A DNA stretch of 64,000 bases from Rhodoferax sp. PAMC 29310 (GTDB lineage: Bacteria > Pseudomonadota > Gammaproteobacteria > Burkholderiales > Burkholderiaceae_C), in contig NZ_CP072852.1 of assembly GCF_017948265.1 (NCBI RefSeq), positions 1,364,001 through 1,428,000 of the forward strand. Reading direction: 5' to 3'. The position numbers and the translations under genes are program-made. Positions within the stretch are counted from its first letter, which is position 1. The number at the start of each line of letters is the position of its first letter. Below the pieces are notes generated by a model. The model was not told the origin of the DNA. It did not search any database and saw nothing but the letters and a program-made list of their open reading frames with translations. Shown here piece by piece: positions 9,822-18,994 of the stretch.

Positions 9822-10610
9822 CTAGCTCGGGGTATTCAAACTTCGCGTAATACGGGCGGCCGTTACGACCGTCATCTGAATCAGGGGTGAATGGTTGTTT
9901 TCTACACGCACGCTCGGCGCCATCAAAGTCAAAACGCCAACGGGTCGTCGTCCCAGGGAAAACAAGGGGGCACTCACACCCCATACGCCCGGGTCAACCT
10001 CACCATCACTAACGACAAAGCCCGCCTTTCGAATTGCGGCCAACTCTGCCAACAAACCAATATTCTCAGGAGACCCGTCGCCCATCAAAGGCTGAAGGAG
10101 AGCACTCAAATCCCTACTGGGCAAATGTGCCAAGAGGCACTTGGCCGATGCACCCTTGTGAAGTGGCACGCTTCGTCCCTTTTCAAAAGAGCAGCGCAGG
10201 GACTGTTGGCTGTCGATCATGTCGATACAAATAGCTTGACCGTTGACCGCCACGATCAATCCGACGCTTTCTTCGGTTTGCTGTGCCAATAGCAACATGT
10301 CGGCGCGCGCATGCTGAACAAGATGAGAGGCGATATCAAAGCCAAGTGCCAACTGCAGACTCAGTGGCCCTGGGGCGTAGCGGCCATCGACCTCAAGCGC
10401 GAAACCCCACTTTTTCAGCGCGGCCAATTGGCGATAGAGAGTGCTTTGACTTAAGCCGGTCTTTTTGACCAAATCCATGGCCGACAGTGCACTACCGTGC
10501 CGCGCCAGAACAGCCAGGACGGACAAAGCGCGATCAACAGTTGAGAGAGTGTTTACGTCGGTAGACATGCGTCCAGTATCTAGGTCATTCATTGGTTCGT
10601 AAATCATCAA
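9822..10610 (-). CDS. IclR-family transcriptional regulator
   Basis: The 262-residue protein has an N-terminal helix-turn-helix (LSAMDLVKKTGLSQSTLYRQLAALKKWGF) and a C-terminal IclR effector domain (VQHARADMLLLAQQTEESVGLIV, then VPLHKGASAKCLLAHLPSR). The start is uncertain: ATG codons at 10610, 10592 and 10568 are in frame, and the helix-turn-helix fits a start at any of them. It is the first gene of the minus-strand run, 24 bases before the binding-protein gene, and diverges from hutU. The presence of both IclR-type and HutC regulators in one hut locus suggests layered control, perhaps of the transporter by one and of catabolism by the other. Confidence 0.85.
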   Translation of the reverse strand: MMIYEPMNDLDTGRMSTDVNTLSTVDRALSVLAVLARHGSALSAMDLVKKTGLSQSTLYRQLAALKKWGFALEVDGRYAPGPLSLQLALGFDIASHLVQHARADMLLLAQQTEESVGLIVAVNGQAICIDMIDSQQSLRCSFEKGRSVPLHKGASAKCLLAHLPSRDLSALLQPLMGDGSPENIGLLAELAAIRKAGFVVSDGEVDPGVWGVSAPLFSLGRRPVGVLTLMAPSVRVENNHSPLIQMTVVTAARITRSLNTPS

Positions 10611-10779
10611 TTCTCAACTGGCGGGAATGCAACTCTCTTTTTTGACTTTCAAAAATCCCCATTGTTGGCCCCATCCCTTTGGTGAAAACAGCTGCAATCT
10701 CCCAATGAGAATAGAGCTGGATGCGACCAAAAATACAGTCACTCTCCTCGTTCAATTACAGGGTAAATACTTACTTTTA

Positions 10780-10797
10780 TAGTTGTATAGACAACTA
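10780..10797. promoter_or_regulatory. Candidate HutC operator upstream of hutU
   Basis: TAGTTGTATAGACAACTA is a palindrome with 7-base arms around a 4-base centre (TAGTTGT ATAG ACAACTA is symmetric except at the core). It resembles known HutC/GntR sites of the TTGTATATACAA kind. It ends 37 bases before the hutU start codon, a good place for repression. Confidence 0.6.
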
Positions 10798-10834
10798 AAC
10801 TTAATGCGAATTTACCACCACGCTGGAGTTTCCT

Positions 10835-12535
10835 ATGTCAAACCACCGTAGCCCCTTTGCCGACAGCGTCGCCCGCCCAGTGCGCGCGCCCCGCGGCAGC
10901 ACCCTGACCTGCGCCGACTGGCAAATCGAAGCCGCCTACCGCATGCTGAAAAACAACCTCGACCCGGAAGTGGCCGAGAACCCCGATGAACTGGTGGTGT
11001 ACGGCGGCATCGGCAAGGCGGCGCGCAACTGGCCGTGTTTTGACGCCATTCTGCACAGCCTGACCCAGCTCAAGGCGGACGAAACCTTGCTGGTTCAAAG
11101 CGGCAAGCCCGTGGGCGTGTTTCGCACCCACCCCGGCGCGCCCCGGGTGTTGATTGCCAACTCCAACCTCGTGCCCAAATGGTCCACATGGGAGCATTTC
11201 AATGAACTCGATCGCAAAGGTTTGATGATGTACGGCCAAATGACGGCTGGCAGCTGGATCTACATTGGCTCGCAAGGCATCGTGCAAGGCACCTATGAGA
11301 CCTTTGTGGAGGCCGGCCGTCAGCACTTCAACGGCGATCTGGCTGGGCGCTGGGTGCTGACCGCCGGTTTGGGCGGCATGGGCGGCGCGCAGCCACTGGC
11401 CGCGACTTTTGCCGGCGCCTGCTCGCTCAACATTGAGTGCCAGCAAAGCTCCATCGACTTTCGCCTGCGCACCCAATACGTGGACGAGCAAGCCACCGAC
11501 CTGGACGACGCCCTGAAGCGCATCGCCAAGTACACGGCCGAGAAAAAAGCGGTTTCCATCGCCCTGTGCGGCAACGCCGCTGAGATCGTCCCTGAGCTCG
11601 TCAAGCGCGCCCAGGCCGGCGGCATTCGCCCCGACATCGTCACCGACCAGACCTCAGCCCACGACATCATCAACGGCTACCTGCCCTCGGGCTGGAGCGT
11701 GGCGCAGTGGCAAGCCGCGCAAAAAGACCCGGCCCAACACGCCGCACTCACGCAGGCCGCCGGCGAATCTTGCGCGGTGCACGTGCAAGCCATGCTCGAC
11801 TTTCACGCCATGGGCATTCCCACGGTCGACTACGGCAACAACCTGCGCCAGGTGGCGAAAGACTTTGGCGTGGCCAATGCCTTTGACTACCCCGGTTTTG
11901 TTCCCGCCTATGTACGCCCCTTGTTTTGCCGGGGCGTGGGCCCCTTCCGCTGGGTGGCCTTGAGCGGTGACCCGGAAGACATCAAGAAGACCGACGCCAA
12001 GATGAAAGAACTCTTCCCCGACAACGCGGGCCTGCATCGCTGGCTGGACATGGCGCAAGAGCGCATTGCGTTTCAAGGCCTGCCCGCCCGCATTTGCTGG
12101 ATCGGGCTGGGCGAACGCCACCGGGCCGGCCTGGCCTTCAACGAGATGGTGAAAAGCGGCGAACTCAAAGGCCCCATCGTCATTGGCCGCGACCATCTGG
12201 ACAGCGGCTCAGTCGCCTCGCCCAACCGCGAAACCGAAGCCATGGCGGATGGCAGCGATGCAGTGAGCGACTGGCCGCTGCTGAACGCTCTGCTCAACAC
12301 TGCCAGCGGCGCCACCTGGGTCAGCCTGCACCACGGCGGCGGCGTGGGCATGGGTTACTCCCAGCACTCGGGCGTGGTGATAGTGGCCGACGGCACACCT
12401 GAGGCAGCAGACCGCCTGGGCCGCGTGCTGTGGAACGACCCCGCCACCGGCGTCATGCGCCACGCCGATGCCGGCTATGACATTGCCGAAGCCTGTGCCC
12501 GCGAGCAAGGCCTGAACCTGCCCATGAAAGCCTGA
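10835..12535 (+). CDS. hutU: Urocanate hydratase
   Basis: HutU adds water to urocanate to give 4-imidazolone-5-propionate, with tightly bound NAD+ acting as electrophile. It has 566 residues, the usual length. The glycine-rich NAD motif [19 protein letters not shown] lies near residue 178, and the active-site cysteine segment [15 protein letters not shown] near residue 365. The late segment [17 protein letters not shown] is also characteristic. The first gene of the plus-strand hut unit, it is separated from hutH by 5 bases. The intergenic space upstream (10611-10834) holds the promoter and the candidate HutC operator. Confidence 0.96.
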   Translation: MSNHRSPFADSVARPVRAPRGSTLTCADWQIEAAYRMLKNNLDPEVAENPDELVVYGGIGKAARNWPCFDAILHSLTQLKADETLLVQSGKPVGVFRTHPGAPRVLIANSNLVPKWSTWEHFNELDRKGLMMYGQMTAGSWIYIGSQGIVQGTYETFVEAGRQHFNGDLAGRWVLTAGLGGMGGAQPLAATFAGACSLNIECQQSSIDFRLRTQYVDEQATDLDDALKRIAKYTAEKKAVSIALCGNAAEIVPELVKRAQAGGIRPDIVTDQTSAHDIINGYLPSGWSVAQWQAAQKDPAQHAALTQAAGESCAVHVQAMLDFHAMGIPTVDYGNNLRQVAKDFGVANAFDYPGFVPAYVRPLFCRGVGPFRWVALSGDPEDIKKTDAKMKELFPDNAGLHRWLDMAQERIAFQGLPARICWIGLGERHRAGLAFNEMVKSGELKGPIVIGRDHLDSGSVASPNRETEAMADGSDAVSDWPLLNALLNTASGATWVSLHHGGGVGMGYSQHSGVVIVADGTPEAADRLGRVLWNDPATGVMRHADAGYDIAEACAREQGLNLPMKA

Positions 12536-12540
12536 AAACC

Positions 12541-14100
12541 ATGACGACTCCAATGAACACCCTATTGATTCAACCCGGCCACTTGACGCTGGAACAACTG
12601 CAAGCCATTCACGCCGGTGGCGTGCAACTCACCTTACCCGAAGCCAGCCGCGCCGATATTCAGGCCAGCCAGTTGGTGGTGCAACGCGCCGCTGACGGCG
12701 ATGCGCCGGTGTATGGCGTCAACACCGGCTTTGGCAAGCTGGCCAACCAACGCATCAGCAAAGAGCAATTGGCCACGCTGCAACTCAATTTGATCCGCTC
12801 CCACAGCGTGGGCGTGGGCGAGCCACTGGCGCCCGCCATCATGCGCATCATGCTGGTGCTGAAAGCCGCCAGTCTGGCGCGCGGCTACTCTGGCGTGCGC
12901 CAGGTGGTGGTCGACACCCTGCTGGCGGTGTTCAACGCGGGCTTGGTGCCCTACGTGCCGTCACAAGGCTCGGTCGGCGCGTCCGGTGACTTGGCACCGC
13001 TGGCTCACATGACGCTGGCCCTGCTGGGCGAAGGCGAGATGCTGGTCAATGGCCAACGCGTACCCGCCGGCCCCGCGCTTCAAGAAGCCGGCATAACACC
13101 GCTCACCCTCGGCCCCAAAGAAGGCCTGGCGTTGATCAACGGCACACAAACCTCTACCGCGCTGGCGCTGCACGCCCTGATCAGCTTTGAGCCCGTGCTG
13201 GAATCAGCGCTGGTGATTGGCGCGTTGACGGTGGACGCAGCACGCGGCAGCGACGGCCCGTTTGACCCGCGAATTCATGAACTGCGCGGCCAACCCGGCC
13301 AGATTGACGTGGCCCAGTATTACCGCGCCCTGCTCAAAGGTAGCGCCATTCGCGACTCGCATCTGGACGGGGATGACCGGGTACAAGACCCCTACAGCCT
13401 GCGTTGCCAGCCCCAGGTAGTGGGCGCCTGTCTGGACCAACTTCGCCATGGTGCGGTGGTGCTGGTGCGCGAAGCCAATGCCGTCACCGACAACCCGCTG
13501 GTGTTTGCCGAAGACGGTGCCATGGTCTCGGGCGGCAACTTCCACGCCGAGCCGGTCGCGCTGGCGGCCGATGGCATGGCGCTGGCCATTGCCGAAGTGG
13601 GTGCCATTGCCGAGCGCCGCATTGCCATGCTGATTGACAGCGGCGTCTCGCGCCTGCAGCCGTTTTTGACCGCCGATGCGGGCCTGAACAGCGGTTTCAT
13701 GATTGCCCACGTCACGGCAGCCGCACTGGCCTCCGAGAACAAGTCCTTGGCGCACCCAGCCAGTGTGGACAGCCTGCCCACCAGCGCCAATCAAGAAGAC
13801 CATGTCTCCATGGCCACCTTTGGCGCGCGCCGCCTGCAGGCCATGATCAGCAACACAGCCACCATTCTGGGCATCGAATTGCTGGCATGCGCCCAAGGCA
13901 TTGAGTTTTTGCGTCCACTGAAAAGCTCGCCCGCATTGGAAGCCGCCCACGCCTTGCTGCGCGAAACCACGCCCGCCATGCATGTGGACCGTTACCTCGC
14001 GCCGGACATTGAACACGCCACCCAACTGGTGCGCGAGGGCCGCCTATCGCCGCTGTTTCGCGCCTTGCCGGGTTTGCCGGCACTTTGGGTGGCGGTTTAA
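12541..14100 (+). CDS. hutH: Histidine ammonia-lyase
   Basis: HutH removes ammonia from L-histidine to form urocanate, the entry step of the pathway. It has 519 residues. The MIO cofactor forms autocatalytically from the Ala-Ser-Gly in [15 protein letters not shown] near residue 145. Other family hallmarks are [15 protein letters not shown] near residue 56, [22 protein letters not shown] and the QEDHVSM segment. A second ATG at 12553 is also possible as start. It lies immediately after hutU and is co-transcribed with it. Confidence 0.96.
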   Translation: MTTPMNTLLIQPGHLTLEQLQAIHAGGVQLTLPEASRADIQASQLVVQRAADGDAPVYGVNTGFGKLANQRISKEQLATLQLNLIRSHSVGVGEPLAPAIMRIMLVLKAASLARGYSGVRQVVVDTLLAVFNAGLVPYVPSQGSVGASGDLAPLAHMTLALLGEGEMLVNGQRVPAGPALQEAGITPLTLGPKEGLALINGTQTSTALALHALISFEPVLESALVIGALTVDAARGSDGPFDPRIHELRGQPGQIDVAQYYRALLKGSAIRDSHLDGDDRVQDPYSLRCQPQVVGACLDQLRHGAVVLVREANAVTDNPLVFAEDGAMVSGGNFHAEPVALAADGMALAIAEVGAIAERRIAMLIDSGVSRLQPFLTADAGLNSGFMIAHVTAAALASENKSLAHPASVDSLPTSANQEDHVSMATFGARRLQAMISNTATILGIELLACAQGIEFLRPLKSSPALEAAHALLRETTPAMHVDRYLAPDIEHATQLVREGRLSPLFRALPGLPALWVAV

Positions 14101-14205
14101 GCAGATGGCAGTGCGCAAATTTTTGGTGATTCTGCCATTGCGAGGTCTATCGTTTGACAGGAGATGCACTGGGCTTGCCGGACAGCGTCCTCTCAATGGA
14201 GATGG

Positions 14206-14583
14206 TTAGGCGCCTGCATGCTTTACCACCAACTTTAGCGACCGAACAAGAGTGACAAAGGCGACACAAGCGCCAATCGAAAAAAGAAGGACCGAATGGT
14301 CTGGTGGAAACACCAGGACATAACCTTTGCCCTTAATAAGTGAGGAAAAGCTCGATACACAGAACGGCATCAGGAAAAGCCGGAATGTTTGCCATTTGTC
14401 GTGCTTGCTGCTGATACCGCCAACGCTCAGGATAAGTGCCAGGCCAATCACCGCGCTAATGCCGAGAGAGTTCAGCCAGATAGCGTGCGACGGATCGAAG
14501 TAGGCGAACACCGTCACGAAGTACCAGAACAAGTAGCACCACAGTACCGTTTTGCCAAGGGACAGAGAAGCGAAGTAACGCAG
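14206..14583 (-). CDS. Small hypothetical membrane protein with no standard start codon
   Basis: An open frame of about 125 codons encodes several hydrophobic segments: TVLWCYLFWYFVTVFAYF, WLNSLGISAVIGLALILSVGG, and LLFSIGACVAFVTLVRSL near the C-terminus. The protein-like part extends upstream of the TTG at 14532 (RYFASLSLGKTVLW), so a start at that TTG would cut into the first helix. The only candidate before the in-frame stop (14584-14586) is a CTG at 14583, with no clear ribosome-binding site. The normal ATG has probably been mutated or lost. The gene lies 80 bases from the inverted repeat of the IS256-type element. Function unknown; it may be a pseudogene. Confidence 0.5.
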   Translation of the reverse strand: MRYFASLSLGKTVLWCYLFWYFVTVFAYFDPSHAIWLNSLGISAVIGLALILSVGGISSKHDKWQTFRLFLMPFCVSSFSSLIKGKGYVLVFPPDHSVLLFSIGACVAFVTLVRSLKLVVKHAGA

Positions 14584-14663
14584 CTATTTCAAATAGCAGT
14601 GTTGGATTTTTGGAAGTGAAGGCTCTTCTACAGCCTCATTGCATCGCTTCAGGGCAGCAAAAA

Positions 14664-15995
14664 GAGGGTGTCCCGAATTTTGTGTAAACGGCGGTTAAGT
14701 TAGACGCGCGGCATGCGCTCGTCAAACTGAATGGTAAAGCGGTTCAGAGCAGCCTTCCAATCCCGAATCGGCATCGTCCATTTCTGGCTGATGTTGTTCA
14801 GTGCCAGATAGAACAGCTTGAACACTGCGTCCTCAGTTGGGAACGAGCCGCGGGTCTTGGTTATTTTGCGCAGGCTCATGTTCACGGACTCAATGGCGTT
14901 GGTCGTGTAAATCACTTTTCGGATGTCTGGCGGGTATTCAAAGAACGGTATCAAGTGTGTCCAGTTGCGCCGCCAGGAGCGCCCAATCGGAGCGAAGGAA
15001 TCGTCCCATTTGACCTCGAATGCCGTGAGTTGTCGCTCAGCTTCGGATTCAGTGGGCGCAGCGTAAATCAGCCGCAAATCCGCGGCGACTTCCTTGCGCT
15101 GTTTCCACCCCACGAAGTTCAGGCTGTGACGCACCATGTGAACAATGCAAAGCTGCACCGTCGCCTTGGGGAAGACTGCCTCAATGGCGTCAGGGAAACC
15201 TTTGAGCCCATCTACGCAGGCGATAAAGATGTCAGCCACGCCCCGATTCTTCAGTTCAGTCACCACCTGCAGCCAGAACTTGGCCCCTTCGGTTTGGGCC
15301 ATCCACAGGCCCAGTACCTCTTTGAGGCCGTCCAGGTTGACGCCAATGGCCAAGTACAGGGCCTTGACCCGCACAGTACCGTTGTCGCGCACCTTGACGT
15401 GAATGCAGTCCATGTAGACGATGGGGTACAGCGCCTCCAAGGGGCGCGACTGCCAGGCTTTGACCTCGTCCATGACGGCGTCGGTCACGGATGAAATCAG
15501 GGCAGGAGACACTTCGGCGCCGTACATCTCCTGCAGATGGCCTTGAATCTCGCGTACCGTCATGCCTCGGGCATACAGCGACAGTATCTTGTCGTCAAAG
15601 CCGCTCCAGCGGGTCTGGTGTTTGCCAATCAGTTGGGGCTCGAAGGTGCCGGCGCGGTCACGGGGGATTTCTATGGGTAGCTGGCCAAAATCGCCTTTGA
15701 GCGTTTTCTTGCTGCACCCGTTGCGGGTGTTGCCCGCTTCATTGGCAACCAACTGGTTCTTGCCGTGACCCAGGTGGCCGGTCAATTCGGCTTGCAAAGC
15801 TCGCTCGACCAAGGCTTTGGTGAGCTGCGTCAAGAGGCCATTCTGGCCAATCAGGTCTTCGGGCTTTTTGTAGTCGGCCAACAGGGCGTCAATCAGCTCG
15901 GCGGGTAAGGGTTTCATCTCTACGGTCATCTCGGCTCCATGCAAGACAGCAGTTTCCTGCCAAATAACCGTTTACACAAAACTTCTTACACCCTC
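14664..15995. mobile_element. IS256-family insertion sequence
   Basis: The ends are imperfect inverted repeats. The left end reads GAGGGTGTCCC then TTTTGTGTAAACGG, and the right end, read inward, is GAGGGTGTAAG then TTTTGTGTAAACGG. Between them is one transposase gene on the minus strand. The element is about 1.33 kb, normal for the family. No matching 8- or 9-base target duplication is seen at the flanks, which suggests a rearrangement after insertion or that the true ends differ by a few bases. Confidence 0.85.
14700..15944 (-). CDS. IS256-family transposase (mutator type)
   Basis: The 414-residue transposase appears intact. The DDE catalytic residues are recognisable: the first aspartate in VYMDCIHVKVRD near residue 179, the second in FIACVDGLKGFPDAI near residue 245, and the glutamate in IYTTNAIESVNMSLRK near residue 350. 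The N-terminal domain includes KKPEDLIGQNGLLTQLTKALVERALQAELTGHLGH, typical of the family. The start may be the ATG at 15944 or the in-frame ATG at 15929 (MTVEMKPLP), which fits homologues better. The right inverted repeat lies 29-51 bases upstream of the coding start, so the promoter probably overlaps it. Confidence 0.93.
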   Translation of the reverse strand: MHGAEMTVEMKPLPAELIDALLADYKKPEDLIGQNGLLTQLTKALVERALQAELTGHLGHGKNQLVANEAGNTRNGCSKKTLKGDFGQLPIEIPRDRAGTFEPQLIGKHQTRWSGFDDKILSLYARGMTVREIQGHLQEMYGAEVSPALISSVTDAVMDEVKAWQSRPLEALYPIVYMDCIHVKVRDNGTVRVKALYLAIGVNLDGLKEVLGLWMAQTEGAKFWLQVVTELKNRGVADIFIACVDGLKGFPDAIEAVFPKATVQLCIVHMVRHSLNFVGWKQRKEVAADLRLIYAAPTESEAERQLTAFEVKWDDSFAPIGRSWRRNWTHLIPFFEYPPDIRKVIYTTNAIESVNMSLRKITKTRGSFPTEDAVFKLFYLALNNISQKWTMPIRDWKAALNRFTIQFDERMPRV

Positions 15996-16184
15996 GGCGC
16001 ATGGGACCTGCGGCCAACGGCGCCCATCTGAGAATGTCCAAACCCATATGCTAATTCCATGTGTACTGAACCGCTTGGTCGTCGACCAGCGGTCATTCAT
16101 TACACGGGGCTCTTCCTATGCGCAACGCTGACCCCCATTGTTTCTATTTTCACAGCTCGGCGCTCAAAAGTTCAGGACTCTGGT

Positions 16185-16209
16185 GTAAGGATCGCTGAAC
16201 GGTAGCGAC
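16185..16209 (+). promoter_or_regulatory. Possible ECF-sigma promoter of the bufferin operon
   Basis: GTAAGG at 16185-16190 and CGAC at 16206-16209, separated by 15 bases, resemble the GTAAC-n16-CGA pattern of some extracytoplasmic-function sigma promoters that drive DUF2282/DUF692 operons. The site is 67 bases upstream of the DUF2282 start. No sigma-factor gene lies nearby. The match is partial and could be chance. The rest of 15996-16275 shows no gene. Confidence 0.25.
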
Positions 16210-16275
16210 TACCTCTATGCAAGCCGACCTTGTTGGCAAGCACCTCTCAACCCTCAATCCCTTCAGGAGATCACC

Positions 16276-16596
16276 ATGAACAACACCATCACCCGCCGCA
16301 ACGCCGCCCGCATCGCCTCGGGCGCGGCCCTCGCCTTCGCCATGGGCGCCGCCCTGACATTGGCCGCCAGTCCCGTTGCCGCCCAAAGTGCCGACAAAGA
16401 AAAATGCTTCGGCGTAGCACTGCAAGGAAAAAACGACTGCGCTGCCGGCCCCGGCACCACCTGCGCCGGCACCTCCAAGGTGGACTACCAGGGCAACGCT
16501 TGGTCGCTGGTGCCCAAAGGCAGCTGTGAGAAGACCGCATCGCCCAAGTCACCTTCAGGCATTGGTCAGCTCGCGGCGTTTAAAGAGAAGATCTGA
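16276..16596 (+). CDS. bufA: Bufferin-type precursor peptide (DUF2282)
   Basis: The 106-residue precursor has a long N-terminal signal region ([25 protein letters not shown], cleavage probably after PVAAQ near residue 37) and a mature part with four cysteines at positions 44, 55, 63 and 84. The segments [18 protein letters not shown] and VPKGSCEK are diagnostic of DUF2282. In characterised systems the cysteines are converted by the DUF692/MNIO enzyme to thiooxazole-type heterocycles, and the exported peptide buffers copper in the periplasm. The C-terminal tail (about residues 87-106, ending LAAFKEKI) seems longer than in many relatives. The start follows an AGGAG ribosome-binding site (16263-16269). 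It is the first gene of a four-gene operon. Confidence 0.88.
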   Translation: MNNTITRRNAARIASGAALAFAMGAALTLAASPVAAQSADKEKCFGVALQGKNDCAAGPGTTCAGTSKVDYQGNAWSLVPKGSCEKTASPKSPSGIGQLAAFKEKI

Positions 16597-16633
16597 ATTC
16601 AACCGGGAGTGCGACACCAACGGAGACAACACC

Positions 16634-17605
16634 ATGAGCCAAACCACTGTTTTTGGGCCTGTCACGCCCAGTGTCGCTACCCAGACCAGCCCTCCCCTGA
16701 ATTGGCCGCTGCCACACCGGGCTGGGCTCGGTCTCAAACCCGAACACTTTGCCCATGTCCACGCGTTTCAGCCTGATGTGGGTTTTTTTGAAGTACATGC
16801 AGAGAACTACCTGGTGGCAGGTGGGCCCATGCACCACCACCTGACCCGCATTCGAGAACAGTACCCCTTAAGCATCCACGGCGTGGGGCTGTCCATTGGC
16901 AGCGAAGAGCCGCTGGACGCCAGCCACCTGAACTCGGTGGCCCAGTTAGTGGATCGCTACCAGCCTGCCGTCTTTTCCGAACACCTGGCCTGGTCCAGCC
17001 ACGGCGGCGTTTTCCTCAACGACCTGCTGCCCCTGCCTTACAACCTGCTCACGCTCAGCCGCGTGTGCGACCACATTGATCAAGTCCAGAACTGCCTTGG
17101 CCGCGACATGCTGCTGGAAAACCCGTCCACCTATGTGGAGTTCGTCAGTTCCACCTGGAGCGAGGGCGACTTTCTGCGCGAGGTGATTCGCCGCACTGGC
17201 TGCGGCCTGCTGCTGGATGTGAACAACGTCTATGTGTCGAGCATCAATCATGGGCGCGATCCGACGCGCAGCCTGTGTAAAATGCCCTGTCATGCCACCC
17301 AGGAAATCCATCTGGCAGGTTTTGCCGAAGACTTGGATGGTGCCGGCGACCGCCTGTTGATCGACGCCCACGCTTCATCCGTGGCAGACGCGGTCTGGGC
17401 GCTGTATGACACCGCGCTGTCACTGACGGGGCAACAGCCCACGCTGATCGAACGCGACAACGACCTGCCCGAATTCGCAATCCTTTTGCGAGAAGCTCAA
17501 CTGGCCGAGCGCCACATGGGCTCGTTGGGTGTACTCGACAACCAAGCCAAGAAGCCCTGCCCGCTACGCACCCGCTACGCACCGGCGAAGGAGACTTTTG
17601 TATGA
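16634..17605 (+). CDS. bufB: MNIO-family peptide-modifying enzyme (DUF692)
   Basis: The start chosen is the ATG at 16634 ([10 protein letters not shown]), preceded by GGAGA. The 5' extension of the open frame overlaps the bufferin gene and is not protein-like. The 323-residue protein is a TIM-barrel multinuclear non-haem iron oxidase. Candidate metal ligands are His82 ([11 protein letters not shown]), Glu117/His118 (FSEHLAW), Glu162 ([11 protein letters not shown]), Asp195/Asn198 and His206 ([16 protein letters not shown]), His226 (EIHLAGF), Asp244/His246 (LIDAHAS) and Glu273 ([11 protein letters not shown]). The full set seems intact. In bufferin systems it oxidises precursor cysteines. It overlaps bufC by 4 bases (ATGA). 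Confidence 0.92.
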   Translation: MSQTTVFGPVTPSVATQTSPPLNWPLPHRAGLGLKPEHFAHVHAFQPDVGFFEVHAENYLVAGGPMHHHLTRIREQYPLSIHGVGLSIGSEEPLDASHLNSVAQLVDRYQPAVFSEHLAWSSHGGVFLNDLLPLPYNLLTLSRVCDHIDQVQNCLGRDMLLENPSTYVEFVSSTWSEGDFLREVIRRTGCGLLLDVNNVYVSSINHGRDPTRSLCKMPCHATQEIHLAGFAEDLDGAGDRLLIDAHASSVADAVWALYDTALSLTGQQPTLIERDNDLPEFAILLREAQLAERHMGSLGVLDNQAKKPCPLRTRYAPAKETFV

Positions 17606-18372
17606 GCACGCAACACACCTGGTCACAGGCCCTGTTGGACCCGGCCCATGCCGCACCCATCGGCCTCGTCACCTGGAACCACAGCGACCCGGCGCGGCGT
17701 CTCGCCGTGTACCGCAACAACATGATGGTCTCGCTGGTGGACGCGCTGGCCAACACTTTTCCCGTCACAGAAGAACTGGTGGGGGAAGAATTTTTCCGCG
17801 CCATGGCTCAGGTTTTTGTACGCGCCCACCCGCCGCGCACCCGCGTGCTTTGCCACTACGGCCACGAACTTCCGAGCTTCATTGCACAGTTTTCTCCCGC
17901 CGCTGGCTTGCCCTATCTGGCCGATGTCGCGCATCTGGAATTCTTGCGCCTTCAGGCCTTGCATGCTGCCGACGCACAGAGCATGGACGCCCAGCGCATC
18001 GCGGCCGTGATGCAGGACACCGACGCCTTGCCCTCGGTGCGCTGGCAACTCGCCCCCAGCCTGCACCTGCTGTGCTCGCCGCACGCGGCCGTGTCCGTCT
18101 GGGCGACACACCAGGAAGGCAGCGGCATCGCGCTCGAAGACATCGATCTACAGCGGGCCGAATCGGCGTTGATTTTTCGCAGTGGGTGGGACGTCATGGT
18201 CTTGCAAATATCACCCGGAATGACCGAGCTGGTGAACCACCTTTTGAGCAAGGCCACGTTGGGCGAGGCCATCGACCAAGCCTTTGCCTGCGAACCTGAT
18301 TTCGACCTCTCACGAGCCCTGGCCGACCTGATACGCCACGGACTGCTGATCGACGTGCAACGCTCCCACTGA
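17602..18372 (+). CDS. bufC: MNIO partner protein (DUF2063)
   Basis: This is a 256-residue DUF2063 family protein. The N-terminal segment [46 protein letters not shown] is typical of the family, whose members form a complex with the DUF692 enzyme and help bind the precursor leader. It shares an ATGA overlap with bufB, so the two proteins are likely made in fixed ratio. The C-terminal part (about residues 150-256) is less conserved and may recognise the peptide. A ribosome-binding site (AAGGAG) lies within the end of bufB. Confidence 0.9.
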   Translation: MSTQHTWSQALLDPAHAAPIGLVTWNHSDPARRLAVYRNNMMVSLVDALANTFPVTEELVGEEFFRAMAQVFVRAHPPRTRVLCHYGHELPSFIAQFSPAAGLPYLADVAHLEFLRLQALHAADAQSMDAQRIAAVMQDTDALPSVRWQLAPSLHLLCSPHAAVSVWATHQEGSGIALEDIDLQRAESALIFRSGWDVMVLQISPGMTELVNHLLSKATLGEAIDQAFACEPDFDLSRALADLIRHGLLIDVQRSH

Positions 18373-18417
18373 GTTAGCGCACGGCCGTTTTTAGCCCAAT
18401 CAACCCAGGAGACCTTC

Positions 18418-18951
18418 ATGAACACCTTTACCACCCCCAACGCTGGCGCTGACACCTCCGGCTTGATCCACCGGCTGGGCGTGCTGCTGCAAAACATCCA
18501 CCGCATGATGAGCCATCTGCCCAACACCCTGCTGGCTTTCATCGCCCGCTTCTCCATCGCTGCGGTGTTCTGGAAGTCGGGCCAGACCAAGATCGAAGGC
18601 TTGGCTATCGACATCGTCAGCGGCAACTTCACGCTCGGCATGCCCCGCCTATCGGACAATGCCATCTTCCTCTTCAAGGAGGAATACAAGCTGCCACTCC
18701 TGTCGCCAGAAATCGGCGCAACCATGGCCGCGCTCGGTGAACACATCCTGCCCATCTTCATCTTGTTTGGCCTAGTCACCCGGCTTTCGGCGTTGGGCCT
18801 GTTGGGCATGACGATGGTGATCCAGATCTTTGTGTACCCCGACGCTTACCCCACCCACGGCACCTGGGCCGCCGTGCTGCTCTACCTGATGGCCCACGGT
18901 CCAGGCAAGCTGTCGATCGACGCCTGGATCGCACGCCGCCACGGCGGCTGA
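18418..18951 (+). CDS. DoxX-family membrane protein of the bufferin cluster
   Basis: The 177-residue protein has about four predicted membrane segments, beginning with TLLAFIARFSIAAVFWKSGQTKIEG (the family signature) and including ILPIFILFGLVTRLSALGLLGMTMVIQIFVYP and WAAVLLYLMAHGPGKLSID. DoxX-like proteins are often the fourth gene of DUF2282-DUF692-DUF2063 operons, where a role in redox or membrane handling of the product is suspected but not shown. It lies 45 bases after bufC with its own AGGAG site, so it is probably co-transcribed. Confidence 0.88.
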   Translation: MNTFTTPNAGADTSGLIHRLGVLLQNIHRMMSHLPNTLLAFIARFSIAAVFWKSGQTKIEGLAIDIVSGNFTLGMPRLSDNAIFLFKEEYKLPLLSPEIGATMAALGEHILPIFILFGLVTRLSALGLLGMTMVIQIFVYPDAYPTHGTWAAVLLYLMAHGPGKLSIDAWIARRHGG

Positions 18952-18994
18952 GCCAACTCACTGGCGGGTACATACAAAGCAGACGGAGCACATC

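Noticed and set aside
13204..14025. Minus-strand open frame (273 codons) opposite hutH
   Set aside because: HutH is certain from its MIO motif, and the antisense frame has no domain features.
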